From assembly GCF_050487225.1 (NCBI RefSeq), contig NZ_JBKQGY010000001.1:558001-622000 (forward strand): DNA of 64,000 nucleotides, given 5' to 3'. A program made the position numbers and the translations under genes. Below are positions 43,236 through 51,673 of this stretch, piece by piece (position 1 is the first letter of the stretch; each line of letters opens with the position of its first letter). This stretch comes from Paenalcaligenes sp050487225. Lineage in GTDB: Bacteria; Pseudomonadota; Gammaproteobacteria; Burkholderiales; Burkholderiaceae_B. Under the pieces are notes generated by a model. The model ran no database searches, had not been told where the DNA came from, and was given only the letters and a program-made list of their open reading frames with translations.

Positions 43236-44226
43236 CAGCAACTTCGAGGTATGCCCTCAGCTGTGGACCAACAAAGTGACCGAGCGCCAATATAGGCTCC
43301 GAGGAATAGGCCTGCTTCAGCTTGACCGCAAGCGACATATCCTGCGCTACGGTTCTAAGCGAGAGTTCGCGATATCGCGCCACCAACTCGCGCGCAGCCT
43401 TTGTCTTTGGAGAGACTCTATTGGCGAGCAGCCTCTCTCCTTGAGCCGCAAATGTCTCCCACTCAGGCCCTGTAGAGCCATCCAGTCTGTTAAGCTCGTC
43501 TGGCGAGAGATGCCGGCGCAATGCTTCCAGGCGCAACTCGATGGCTTGTTCAAGGTATTGCATGAGCTCTGGCTCAAGTCCAGCATGCCGCGCCGTCTCA
43601 GGCGCTTCCCGATGCATTCGCGCCCAATCAAGAATGGCGCCCAGCCGTCCTCCGAAAACAGACATTGCGATGTTCATCCACCGCTGTGCAAGCAACTGCG
43701 TTTGCGCTGCATCGACCGGAACAGCGCCGCTTCGGCATGCAAGCAATTCCCTGGCAACTGGCTGCCATCGGGCCTTGGCGCGACGCCAGCGCGCAAGCAG
43801 CCGCCGTACGTCCTCTGAAGGAAGGTACAACTGGTGAGTCTCAAGGAGGCGAATGCCGTCGAGCAAATCACCGGCCGATGCATTTTGGCTAGAGACAGCG
43901 TGCTCCAGAAACAGCAGCTTTTCTTTGAGCTCCTGTATTTCCACCAGCTTGCGCGTAGCATCTTCTACCTGGCGACGCAGTAACACTTGAGGCGTGACTT
44001 CACCTCCAGTCAATGTTGCCGCAATCGCTTCGAGGCTGAGTCCTAGTTGTTTGAGGGACTGAACGGCATGCAATCGCTCGATGTCGTTGGCACTGTAGAG
44101 GCGATACCCCGACTCGCTTCGGGCACTGGGGCATACCAATCCGATATAGTCGTAATGATGCAGAGTACGTACGGTGATACCCGCACGCTTGGCGACTGCT
44201 CCTATGGTGAGATGAATGGTATCCAT
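43228..44226 (-). CDS. MerR-family activator with TipAS-like sensor domain
   Basis: A 332-residue regulator. The N-terminal MerR DNA-binding domain is complete (LTIGAVAKRAGITVRTLHHYDYIGLV, then SESGYRLYSANDIERL) and a coiled dimer helix follows. The C-terminal 200 residues resemble the TipAS antibiotic-sensing fold, with an all-helical set of segments. MerR regulators of this kind recognise multidrug ligands and activate a neighbouring gene. The predicted target is the methyltransferase, whose promoter holds a matching palindrome. GC-rich like its partner. Confidence 0.85.
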   Translation of the reverse strand: MDTIHLTIGAVAKRAGITVRTLHHYDYIGLVCPSARSESGYRLYSANDIERLHAVQSLKQLGLSLEAIAATLTGGEVTPQVLLRRQVEDATRKLVEIQELKEKLLFLEHAVSSQNASAGDLLDGIRLLETHQLYLPSEDVRRLLARWRRAKARWQPVARELLACRSGAVPVDAAQTQLLAQRWMNIAMSVFGGRLGAILDWARMHREAPETARHAGLEPELMQYLEQAIELRLEALRRHLSPDELNRLDGSTGPEWETFAAQGERLLANRVSPKTKAARELVARYRELSLRTVAQDMSLAVKLKQAYSSEPILALGHFVGPQLRAYLEVAAS

Positions 44227-44340
44227 GGTTTACACGGTTTGTCAGATTAACCACAATTGTCTGGTAAAGGTCGAGCCTGTAGGGGTAACCGCCCTAAAGC
44301 GGGCTTAGCATTCTTTCAATTGCCGGCATGGCTGGTTAAC

Positions 44341-44784
44341 CTAAGTCTGCGACACAAGCTCAAGGCCATCCGAAGCTTCCGGCTCGTAGGTATCAAGCAA
44401 CAACTTGATGCCGCGCTGCGCTGGCGCAAGCATGGTTTCGGGTGAAAGCTCCACGCCCTTGCTATTACTGTCCATGAACCATCCGCAGAACAGGTCAACA
44501 CGAAACCGAGTCACGATGTCACCCCAAACCGCTAGGTCCGACGTGACTTGACCAAGCAACTCCGAGACCTGACCATCCAAGTATTCTGGCTCGGTCTCCT
44601 TCGCCCTTAAACGCCACATGCTAGATTTCTTCGTGCCAATGCGGCCCGATGGGCTCGAAGGAAGCTGCGGCCCTTTCACATGAGCTGACGTCGGCATTGC
44701 ACTGAGTAGCCTCAAAATTCCCTCAGGCACTAGTTCGTCACCCATGATACACAACATTGCCACAGACCGTTCGAGATGAACCAT
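44341..44784 (-). CDS. DUF4279 protein
   Basis: A 147-residue protein of the DUF4279 family, judged from the LRLLSAMPTSAHVKGPQ start, SMWRLRAKETEPEYLDGQVSELL near the middle and a RFRVDLFCGWFMD strand. The function of the family is unknown; members are often found among immunity or cargo genes. It has no clear operon partner here. Confidence 0.65.
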   Translation of the reverse strand: MVHLERSVAMLCIMGDELVPEGILRLLSAMPTSAHVKGPQLPSSPSGRIGTKKSSMWRLRAKETEPEYLDGQVSELLGQVTSDLAVWGDIVTRFRVDLFCGWFMDSNSKGVELSPETMLAPAQRGIKLLLDTYEPEASDGLELVSQT

Positions 44785-45063
44785 TAGTGAAGCCTATTCA
44801 GATTGACGAAGGACCTCTGTTGGCTCCATTGTGCCCATGGAGCGAATGTCGGGTCATGGCTGATTACAGACATTATAAGGTCTACCCAGAAATAGATCAG
44901 CCTACAAAAAAACGTGTATAGAGGCCGCCTTTGTTTGTGTGGCGGAACTGTTTAGTTAGTCTGATTAACGTTTAGCTTGTTGTTCGTCTCTGCCGTTAAT
45001 CCAATGTGGTTTATCACTTTTCTTCGTGGTAACGTTCTACCCCACACATATCAAGGTTCCACC

Positions 45064-45576
45064 ATGTTGATTATCTTCAGCGGGCTACCGGGCTCCGGAA
45101 AAAGTACTATTGCACAGCTTTTAGTGCAAAAGCGACTCGCAGCATATTTGCGTATTGATGCAATTGAGCACTCTATTCTCCAGTCAGGAGAGCATACAAA
45201 TATTGGCCCAACAGGGTATATGGTGGCCTATGAACTCGCCGCATCAAATTTGGCGCTAGGCATACCAGTAGTGGCTGATAGCGTGAATCCATTGGAAATT
45301 ACTCGACGCGCTTGGCGTGAAGTGGCAACCAAAATGACTTCACCGTTTATCGAAGTAGAAGTTGTGTGCTCGGACAGGACAGAGCATGAGCGGCGGGTAA
45401 CAAGCAGGAAATCCGACATCTCAGGATTCAAGCTACCGACATGGGATAACGTCGTCTTGCATTATTACGAGCCATGGCACTCGACGCGTCTGGAAATAGA
45501 TACTGCGTTAATCACCGCTAATGAAGCTGCGGAGCTAATTTTAGAGCGATGGAAAGCATTATCCGCTCCTGATTGA
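45064..45576 (+). CDS. P-loop kinase-like ATPase
   Basis: A 170-residue protein of the AAA_33/zeta-like kinase group. It starts MLIIFSGLPGSGKSTIAQLL (Walker A), has the YLRIDAIEHSIL aspartate segment and VVADSVNPLE, and a LID-like R-rich region (SDRTEHERRVTSRK). Such proteins phosphorylate small molecules, for example antibiotics or sugars. The ATG at 45064 follows AAGG; 29 in-frame codons upstream are rejected because they lack the family start. Confidence 0.75.
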   Translation: MLIIFSGLPGSGKSTIAQLLVQKRLAAYLRIDAIEHSILQSGEHTNIGPTGYMVAYELAASNLALGIPVVADSVNPLEITRRAWREVATKMTSPFIEVEVVCSDRTEHERRVTSRKSDISGFKLPTWDNVVLHYYEPWHSTRLEIDTALITANEAAELILERWKALSAPD

Positions 45577-45681
45577 TCGCAGGTCTTATAAGTTTACCTA
45601 TCGACTGTCACGCTGATCAGCCTTTAGTTCGTTGGGTATGTCAGCTTGCAACACAAAGCCGTCCTGCTATTTAATGTTGAC

Positions 45682-46503
45682 TTAGTCGTCTGAATCTACG
45701 AAACCAAACTCAAATGTTCCAGGCACCTGCCTAACGCTTCGGACTTTTACATGCGCGTAGTCTGGATGGCGTAAGATGTTGGCTAGTGTCTCGCGATCTG
45801 ATTCATGCGTCCTAGTACCGAATATCACTTCACGTAAAGCTTTCGGAGAGAACGCATGGTGCCCTGGCCGCGAAGTAATCATTCGATACTCTTCCTCGTA
45901 CTTCCATTTATCCGACTTGACCAACAAGTTTGCTCGCATAAGGCGGGATAGCTGGGATGTGTAGAACTGCTCACCCCGCTCATCTGGGGACTTGTGCTGT
46001 TCCCATGGTCGGACGAACTCACCAAGCTCTTCCGTCATTTTCAAAAAAAGGTCTACGTAAGGAGGCCTAGCTGAGTATTCAACGTCGCCTTTGATTAAAG
46101 TATCGAACTCAAGAAGCTCAGGGTCGAATCCTAGGCACATTCCACAATGCCCTTCAGCGTAGTGCGACCACAGTAGCGCGTCGGTTGGGGTACGTGAAAG
46201 AGACAAAATGCCCAGCGATTGAATGAAGAGCTGGAGAACCTTGTTTAAACCTATCGACTCACCTGATGTAGGGTCCTTGAATCGGTGGCTTTGATTCAGC
46301 AAGAAGATTAAGAAAGATTTTCGACGCTCAGGATGATCGTCAGATTCGTGCACTAATTCTTTTGCTCGCTCGTACTCGGCATGAATGTCTATGGAGGAAT
46401 CTAAAGGATCGTTTAGCTGCGCTGGGGGGGCAAAGAAGAGCTTTCGATTGAGGAGAAGCTCCCAGGTACGTTGTGCACAGTTTCGGTATTTGTAGACGAG
46501 CAT
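45682..46503 (-). CDS. DUF2971 protein
   Basis: A 273-residue protein. The LSRTPTDALLWSHYAEGHCGMCLGFD segment near residue 100 is the hallmark of DUF2971, and KWKYEEEYRMIT and FGTRTHESD are also typical. The family is frequent on genomic islands and some members sit beside defence genes. The activity is unknown. Confidence 0.8.
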   Translation of the reverse strand: MLVYKYRNCAQRTWELLLNRKLFFAPPAQLNDPLDSSIDIHAEYERAKELVHESDDHPERRKSFLIFLLNQSHRFKDPTSGESIGLNKVLQLFIQSLGILSLSRTPTDALLWSHYAEGHCGMCLGFDPELLEFDTLIKGDVEYSARPPYVDLFLKMTEELGEFVRPWEQHKSPDERGEQFYTSQLSRLMRANLLVKSDKWKYEEEYRMITSRPGHHAFSPKALREVIFGTRTHESDRETLANILRHPDYAHVKVRSVRQVPGTFEFGFVDSDD

Positions 46504-46520
46504 GTTTTTCCGGGCGCTAC

Positions 46521-46733
46521 CTAATTTAAGTTAACTAGTGTTTGTGTATCTAACATGGCACTAAATGTCTGCTGTTCGTTGTAATTCGCATGGGGAGTAT
46601 CGCGAAATACCGTCTCTGTTATGGCCTCAATGAGCGCAAAGTCTTCCAGGGCTTCGGAGCGGATGATTTGTGTCGTTTTAGGGTCGGTATAGAGGCAATG
46701 GCCTGTATTGGTTGGGAGAGGGCTTTGACGCAT
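46521..46733 (-). CDS. Small hypothetical protein (70 aa)
   Basis: A 70-residue acidic protein (YTDPKTTQIIRSEALEDFALIEAITETVF). It starts 17 bases upstream of the DUF2971 gene on the same strand, so may belong to it. The ribosome site is poor and no family is recognised. Confidence 0.4.
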   Translation of the reverse strand: MRQSPLPTNTGHCLYTDPKTTQIIRSEALEDFALIEAITETVFRDTPHANYNEQQTFSAMLDTQTLVNLN

Positions 46734-46836
46734 TGCTAGTCAATTTTTGTCGGGGCCATCATCCAAAGGGAGCTACGACTGCAGCGATCAAGGTTTAGAA
46801 AAGGGCGTTTCAAACCAATATTTCTATAAATAAAAA

Positions 46837-47073
46837 TCATATAGAGACTTTAAGTTCAGGCCACATCTCATGAAAATCATCAGGCCTGAGCATTTGGCGT
46901 GTAACTTCACCTTTGGTAATTTGTTCTATTTGCACGCATCGCAAATGTGGAACTAGGCGTTCTTTAGTGGCCCACTTGTGAACGATTGGGGGCGCAACGC
47001 CCACTAGTTTCGCTAGTGCAGATAGGCCTCCCACAATTTCACAGGCTCTTCGTACGGGAAGAAAATCGCTCAT
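46837..47073 (-). CDS. YdaS/Cro-type transcriptional regulator
   Basis: A 78-residue DNA-binding protein: ACEIVGGLSALAKLVGVAPPIVHKWATKERLVPHLRCVQIEQITKGEVTRQ is the helix-turn-helix of YdaS-type Cro relatives, found in prophages and ICEs as antitoxin or repressor. No YdaT partner is visible. It probably controls its own promoter; AT-rich inverted bases (TATAGTTGTTAGTTATA) lie just upstream at 47081-47100. Confidence 0.78.
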   Translation of the reverse strand: MSDFLPVRRACEIVGGLSALAKLVGVAPPIVHKWATKERLVPHLRCVQIEQITKGEVTRQMLRPDDFHEMWPELKVSI

Positions 47074-47529
47074 ATGATTCGACTATAGTTGTTAGTTATA
47101 AAGGTAGGGGTTGCTGATTTTTATCATATAGATAATAATAGCATCGAACACTGACTACCAGTGGATGCTCATTAACAACCTGGTCGATAAATACCGGCTC
47201 ATGCATAGAGTTATTGATTTGTGCAGAGTAGGCCGGCTGCCCGATTACATAGGGGCAGAAGTAAATCCTATGAAAAACCGGTCAATCTTCAGGCATGTAG
47301 AGTATGCGCAAAGAGAAGATGTGGCTGGCGACCCTACGAAGGGCTGTCTCATTTCGATGTGACACCTAGAGGGCGCCCATTGTCGTGAGACAACCATCGC
47401 GGGGATGGCGGGTAATTCCCGACAAACAGTAGTAACTTGATCAGTGTTTTATGAGCCTCATTGTTGACGCAATGAATCTCTTACTAAATCAAGGTTGATA
47501 CAGCAATCTTAAGCAGTACGCTGTATCTC

Positions 47530-47557
47530 AAAGCGGGATGTTTTTGCATCCTGCTTT
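47530..47557. promoter_or_regulatory. Large hairpin near the right ICE end
   Basis: AAAGCGGGATG / CATCCTGCTTT, 11 bp with one G-T pair, TTTTTG loop. It is followed at 47558-47590 by a second hairpin (GGTTAG / CTAACC with an inner CTCTA / TAGAG stem). Both lie 120-180 bases from attR in a gap without a convincing gene. They may bind the recombinase or end transcription into the tRNA. Confidence 0.55.
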
Positions 47558-47621
47558 GGTTAGTCATCTCTAGGGTAGAGTAGGCTAACCAAAGCATTTC
47601 ATTTTCTTTCGTCCAAAACGG

Positions 47622-47653
47622 AAAAAGCCATAGTATTGCTACCATAGCTTTTT
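47622..47653 (-). terminator. Terminator downstream of tRNA-Pro
   Basis: AAAAAGCCATAG / CATAGCTTTTT with one mismatch and a 9-base loop. On the minus strand it ends in T-runs, at the right distance (57 bases) to terminate the tRNA-Pro transcript; the A/T arms make it usable in both directions. It belongs to the ICE side, so after integration the tRNA uses an ICE-encoded terminator. Confidence 0.6.
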
Positions 47654-47709
47654 GCCTTAAAGGCGTGTTCTGAATCGTTAAAGAACCAGTACTACCTTGG
47701 GGAATTCTT

Positions 47710-47787
<78 letters not shown>

Positions 47788-47854
47788 GAGAATTAAACTA
47801 TAGCCTATGTAACAGACTTTTGTCAACTAATCAGGGAGTGATATACGCTGTTTG

Positions 47855-48097
47855 CTAGAGGCGATTTTCGTGTGATGCCTCAATGGTGAGATCTTTAATT
47901 AGGACCGCAAAACGGTCAGACGCGGGCAGGTTACAACTGCCTATACGCACATTAACGGTCTCACCGTAAAGTTCAGATAGCGCTTGGGCGATAACTTGTT
48001 CGGTTTCAGCGATGGATTTGGATTTAAATAGTTTGCCTACGGCGGGCAATTCAACCAACTGATCCAGGATGTTCTGATTGGGTCTGCTTTCATACAT
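47855..48097 (-). CDS. Hypothetical protein (80 aa)
   Basis: An 80-residue soluble protein (MYESRPNQNILDQLVELPAVGKLF..., IAETEQVIAQALSELYGETVNVRIG). No family recognised. It is single, on the chromosomal side of the tRNA. Confidence 0.55.
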   Translation of the reverse strand: MYESRPNQNILDQLVELPAVGKLFKSKSIAETEQVIAQALSELYGETVNVRIGSCNLPASDRFAVLIKDLTIEASHENRL

Positions 48098-48308
48098 AGT
48101 TTGTCTCCTGATAGCACAATAGGTTATGTAGCCTCATGGTAGGGGCTTATATAACGCGGTGATTTGTGTCACATCAACAAATGCGTATATTTCACGGACA
48201 ACCTGTAGGGTTTTATAAAAATTCTGTACACGTTGTTAGCGTAGAGCTACTGCGATAGCGATTCGCACAGTAGAATAGCGGCTGAGCTATTACAGGAGGT
48301 GGATTGCT

Positions 48309-48503
48309 ATGAGGTTGGTGATTGCGCTGTTGTTGCCTTGGTTGGTGTTCTTTACAATCAAGCGCCCTGTTTCTGGCATTATTTGCCTGATTTTACAGAT
48401 CACGATTATTGGTTGGGTTCCGGCTGCAATTTGGGCGGTATACGCGTTAAGCCAATATGATACGGATAAGAAAATTGCTGAGGCGTTCGGACGTAAGTTA
48501 TGA
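48309..48503 (+). CDS. yqaE: YqaE/Pmp3 family membrane protein
   Basis: A 64-residue protein with two membrane helices and the family pattern LPWLVFFTIKRPVSGIICLILQ, followed by TIIGWVPAAIWAVYALSQYD. These small proteins occur in bacteria and eukaryotes and are linked to salt or envelope stress. A strong AGGAGG ribosome site precedes the ATG. It overlaps the next gene by ATGA. Confidence 0.88.
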   Translation: MRLVIALLLPWLVFFTIKRPVSGIICLILQITIIGWVPAAIWAVYALSQYDTDKKIAEAFGRKL

Positions 48504-48700
48504 GTACAAAGGTTATGACAGAAGTGAAGTGGAATATTGGTGATGTGGTGCAGCTTAGAAGTGGCGGCCCACGCATGACGGTGACTCAACTAGGGCTAAC
48601 GCACGGTAGAGTAGAGTGCTCGTGGTTTGTGGCGGATACAGAATTGCGTTCTGCATTTATCCATTCGCAAGCAGTCGTACGAGTGAGCGACGCTCAGTAG
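48500..48700 (+). CDS. YodC/DUF2158 family protein
   Basis: A 66-residue protein with the DUF2158 signature WNIGDVVQLRSGGPRMTV and the short cysteine/tryptophan segment VECSWFVADTELRSAFIHS. It is an SH3-like small fold of unknown function. Overlap with yqaE by four bases shows co-translation. Confidence 0.82.
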   Translation: MSTKVMTEVKWNIGDVVQLRSGGPRMTVTQLGLTHGRVECSWFVADTELRSAFIHSQAVVRVSDAQ

Positions 48701-48739
48701 TAATAAAAATAGCCAGCAAATTGCTGGCTATTTTTTTGT

Positions 48740-49405
48740 CTAGAAGTTGGCTTGCACAGCCATTTTGACATAAGGGTCTAGGCCGTCTTGGCGCAGCAAC
48801 CAGGCTTTGTAGTCTGGTGGTAGATCAGCGATGGGCATACCTCGGTGTTTACCAAAAGGCATGATGCTGGGTACGCGTGCTTGGTCTGAGTAATGCCAGA
48901 GTTCTTCCCAACTGTTGACGGGGTTAGGCATTGCTTTTAGCAAGGCGCGCAGCAGGTCTAAACAGTTGCGTACATCAGCCAATGCGGAGTGTGCATTTTT
49001 TAAGCGTTCACGAGCGTTGGCTCTGTCTATGTAATAGATCAATGCGGATTGGCTATGGCTGTCTAGCTGTGGGAACAACTGTTTGCTCAATGCTAGCGTG
49101 CATATGCGTTTAACGTCAGGTTTGCCAGCGACCTCCCAGTCGTAGTCCACGTTGTGCCCAATGATGTACTGGGTATCAGCAGGTAATTGGAACGTGGTGT
49201 GTGGCGGGCAAGAGGCCAGTTCTTCATCGTAGATGTGGTGCACAGCGAGTGCGCCCAATGTGATGGCTTCGCTGGGTTTGTAGCGCTGTTCAAACTCTTC
49301 CAAGATGGTGAGGTTTGCAGGCGTATCCAGCTTGAGCCAGGCGGCTTCAATGACTTGCGGGGCGCGTGTGCCCGTGGTTTCTGTATCAAATAATAGCGCG
49401 CTCAT
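48740..49405 (-). CDS. exoX: ExoX-like 3'-5' exonuclease
   Basis: A 221-residue DEDD-type exonuclease. ALLFDTETTGTRAPQVIEAAW holds the first catalytic DxE, IIGHNVDYDW the second aspartate, and HSALADVRNCLDLL the last HxxxxD. The C-terminal IMPFGKHRGMPIADLPPDYKAWLLRQ is a DUF3820-type extension, also found in E. coli ExoX, whose length (220) agrees. It degrades DNA ends in repair. The ATG at 49405 has an AGGAAAAGG site. Confidence 0.82.
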   Translation of the reverse strand: MSALLFDTETTGTRAPQVIEAAWLKLDTPANLTILEEFEQRYKPSEAITLGALAVHHIYDEELASCPPHTTFQLPADTQYIIGHNVDYDWEVAGKPDVKRICTLALSKQLFPQLDSHSQSALIYYIDRANARERLKNAHSALADVRNCLDLLRALLKAMPNPVNSWEELWHYSDQARVPSIMPFGKHRGMPIADLPPDYKAWLLRQDGLDPYVKMAVQANF

Positions 49406-49439
49406 CAGCCTTTTCCTGTGTGGTAATTCATTCAAAAGC

Positions 49440-49463
49440 ACCGCCCCCGTGAGAGGGCGGTCT
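49440..49463 (-). terminator. Terminator after the potassium uptake operon
   Basis: Stem ACCGCCC / GGGCGGT with an 8-base loop, located between the trkH-like stop and the exoX gene; T-rich on the minus strand. Confidence 0.65.
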
Positions 49464-49510
49464 GATCAGGAATTGTAGACTGCTTATAGGTGCTTTTGCT
49501 AGGGTAGCCC

Positions 49511-50875
49511 TTAACCAACTTGGAAGGGGGTTTCTGGGTAGCGGATACGGCTACGTGTACGTCTGGCAATGGTATAGACCAGTGTGAGCGGGCCTAACCT
49601 ACCAACGAACATCAGCACGGCCAGCATGGCTTGGCTAGGTCTGGTGAGTTCAGGGGTAATGCCGTGGCCCATCCCCGTGGTGGTAATGGCGGACATGACC
49701 TCAAATAACACGCTGCGGAAAGGTTGATGGCCATCAAAAATGGTGACAAACATCACCCCAAACACAAACCAAACGCTGGTAATGAAGGCTAGTGCCAAGG
49801 CTTTTTGTGTGATGGCGGGTGAAATAGTGCGTCCACCAATGACTACTTCTTCGCGGTGGCGTATGTACGAGAATACGGCTGCCACTAAGACGATAAAGGT
49901 CCCTAGCTTAATACCGCTTGCGGTGCTTAACGAGCCGCCGCCAATAAACATGTACATCATCATCAGCATGGTAGAGCTGTCATGCATGTCTACGACGCTC
50001 ATGGTACTAAAGCCGGCTGTACGAGTGGCAATGGCTTGGAACCAGGCGGCAGTAGCTTGCTCGCCCAAAGGCAGGGGTTCGAGGGTGGCGGGGTTATTAG
50101 CCTCAAACGCCCAGATAGCTAAGAAGCCAACGATATTCAGCGCTAATGTGCCCAGCAGAATCAAGCGAGTGTAGAGCTGCAGTTTGGACCAGCGGCGTTT
50201 TTGTAGGATATTCATCAGCACTGGGAAGCCTAAACCGCCCAGAATGATCATGAGCGATAGCGTCAAAATGCTAAAGGTGTCGGGCACCATGCTGCGCAAG
50301 CTTTGATCGTATAGAGAAATCCCCGCATTATTAAATGCCATACTGACGTGGAAGTAGGCTTGGTAAAAAGCGTCCTTCCAGGGATCATGGCGTGTCCACC
50401 AAAGACCTAAAATCAAAATGGTGATGATCTGTATGGTGGCCGATATTTTGATTACGGCCAGCGCGGTTTGGTGAATTTTCCCCACGTTGGTTTGGTTGAA
50501 GGCCTCTAAGGCCAGAGCTTGCTGATTTAGGCTTATGCGTTTTTGTATGCTTTGTGCGGCAAGCACCGCAAAGGTGATAATCCCCAAGCCGCCCAACTGC
50601 ACCAATATGGTTAGGATCACCTGGCCAGTAGTGGTGAAGGTGGTGGCAGGCTCTACCACGGCTAGGCCACTCACCGTCACGGCTGATGTTGCCATAAATA
50701 GGGCATCAAACCAGCCTATAGGGCGTTGAGTGGAAACTGGCAGAGAAAGTAGTACTGAGCCCAGTACGATCAACAAGAAAAAACCTAATGCTAGTACCGC
50801 TGGAGGGCTAGCATTCAGGGTGGTGCGACGATCTACCGGGAAGGGAAATCGTTCGCGGGTTTGGCGTATTTTCAT
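49511..50875 (-). CDS. TrkH/KtrB-family potassium transporter subunit
   Basis: A 454-residue membrane protein with four pore repeats: TSAVTVSGLAV, AFNNAGI, TRTAGFSTM and AITTTGMGHG, which carry the selectivity-filter glycines of K+ uptake proteins. It forms the membrane channel of a Ktr or Trk system. The length is nearer to KtrB than TrkH. Its regulator gene lies directly upstream and overlaps by one base. Confidence 0.9.
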   Translation of the reverse strand: MKIRQTRERFPFPVDRRTTLNASPPAVLALGFFLLIVLGSVLLSLPVSTQRPIGWFDALFMATSAVTVSGLAVVEPATTFTTTGQVILTILVQLGGLGIITFAVLAAQSIQKRISLNQQALALEAFNQTNVGKIHQTALAVIKISATIQIITILILGLWWTRHDPWKDAFYQAYFHVSMAFNNAGISLYDQSLRSMVPDTFSILTLSLMIILGGLGFPVLMNILQKRRWSKLQLYTRLILLGTLALNIVGFLAIWAFEANNPATLEPLPLGEQATAAWFQAIATRTAGFSTMSVVDMHDSSTMLMMMYMFIGGGSLSTASGIKLGTFIVLVAAVFSYIRHREEVVIGGRTISPAITQKALALAFITSVWFVFGVMFVTIFDGHQPFRSVLFEVMSAITTTGMGHGITPELTRPSQAMLAVLMFVGRLGPLTLVYTIARRTRSRIRYPETPFQVG

Positions 50876-51525
50876 CAGATCAGTTTAGGCGCAATAGTAC
50901 GTAAGGCCGTGAGCGGGCCAAACAATACAATGACATCTTTAGCTTGAAGCAGAAAATCATGGGCGGGTCGTATGGTGACTTGGCCGCGCCGTTTAATCAA
51001 TAATACTTCTACATTTGGCTTGTTTTGTAGAATAGAGCGAATGGCTAAATCTTCCAGATTATCGCTGGCAATAATTTCAACGATAAATTCTCCATTTCCT
51101 AGAGAGATATAATCGTTTACCATTGGGTAGCTGAGCATTTGTGCTACACGTATACCCATCTCTTCTTCTGGGTGAACAATACGCTGTACACCAAGCTTGC
51201 CCAAGATAAGGTGCTGGGCGTGAGATACAGCTTTCACCCAGATGTTTTGCAGCCCCATGGACTTTAAGTGCACAACGCATACCAGACAGGCTTGCACATC
51301 ATCGCCAATGGCAATGAGTACGGCATCGTAGTTTTCTAAGCCTAACTCTTCTAACGCTGCTTTGTCGGTAACGTCTACGATAACAGCGCGTGAAATGTCG
51401 TCGGCATAGCGCTCTACAAGTTTGGGATCATTATCTACGCCAAGGACGGCGTGCCCCATTTTTGTCAGCTCCAGCGATGCAGCGGAGCCGAAACGTCCCA
51501 GGCCGATGACGGCGAACTGTGCCAT
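50875..51525 (-). CDS. KtrA/TrkA-type RCK regulatory subunit
   Basis: A 216-residue cytoplasmic ring subunit: the RCK N domain has the Rossmann motif FAVIGLGRFGSAASLELTKMG and VLGVDNDPKLVERY for nucleotide binding, and a short RCK C domain follows (IIASDNLEDLAIRS). It gates the potassium channel encoded next. A single RCK unit of this length points to KtrA rather than the doubled TrkA. Confidence 0.9.
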   Translation of the reverse strand: MAQFAVIGLGRFGSAASLELTKMGHAVLGVDNDPKLVERYADDISRAVIVDVTDKAALEELGLENYDAVLIAIGDDVQACLVCVVHLKSMGLQNIWVKAVSHAQHLILGKLGVQRIVHPEEEMGIRVAQMLSYPMVNDYISLGNGEFIVEIIASDNLEDLAIRSILQNKPNVEVLLIKRRGQVTIRPAHDFLLQAKDVIVLFGPLTALRTIAPKLI

Positions 51526-51673
51526 TTTTAGTCCTGAATGTTGCGGTTCTATAAAAGTTTTGGAATAAGAGATTGGTAGTCTACTCCAATTTCTGGTAAA
51601 AAAACCTTATACGGGAAACTACGGATATCATGTCTGCAGCTGATATTTTTACTCTGTGAGTGGCAGTGTTGTA

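Noticed and set aside
44977..45063. Extended N-terminus of the P-loop kinase
   Set aside because: These 29 codons lack family similarity and the Walker A normally begins within the first ten residues, as from the ATG at 45064.
47165..47362. Open frame of 65 codons on the plus strand near attR
   Set aside because: No clear ribosome site or family; possibly a degraded recombinase piece, but too weak to call.
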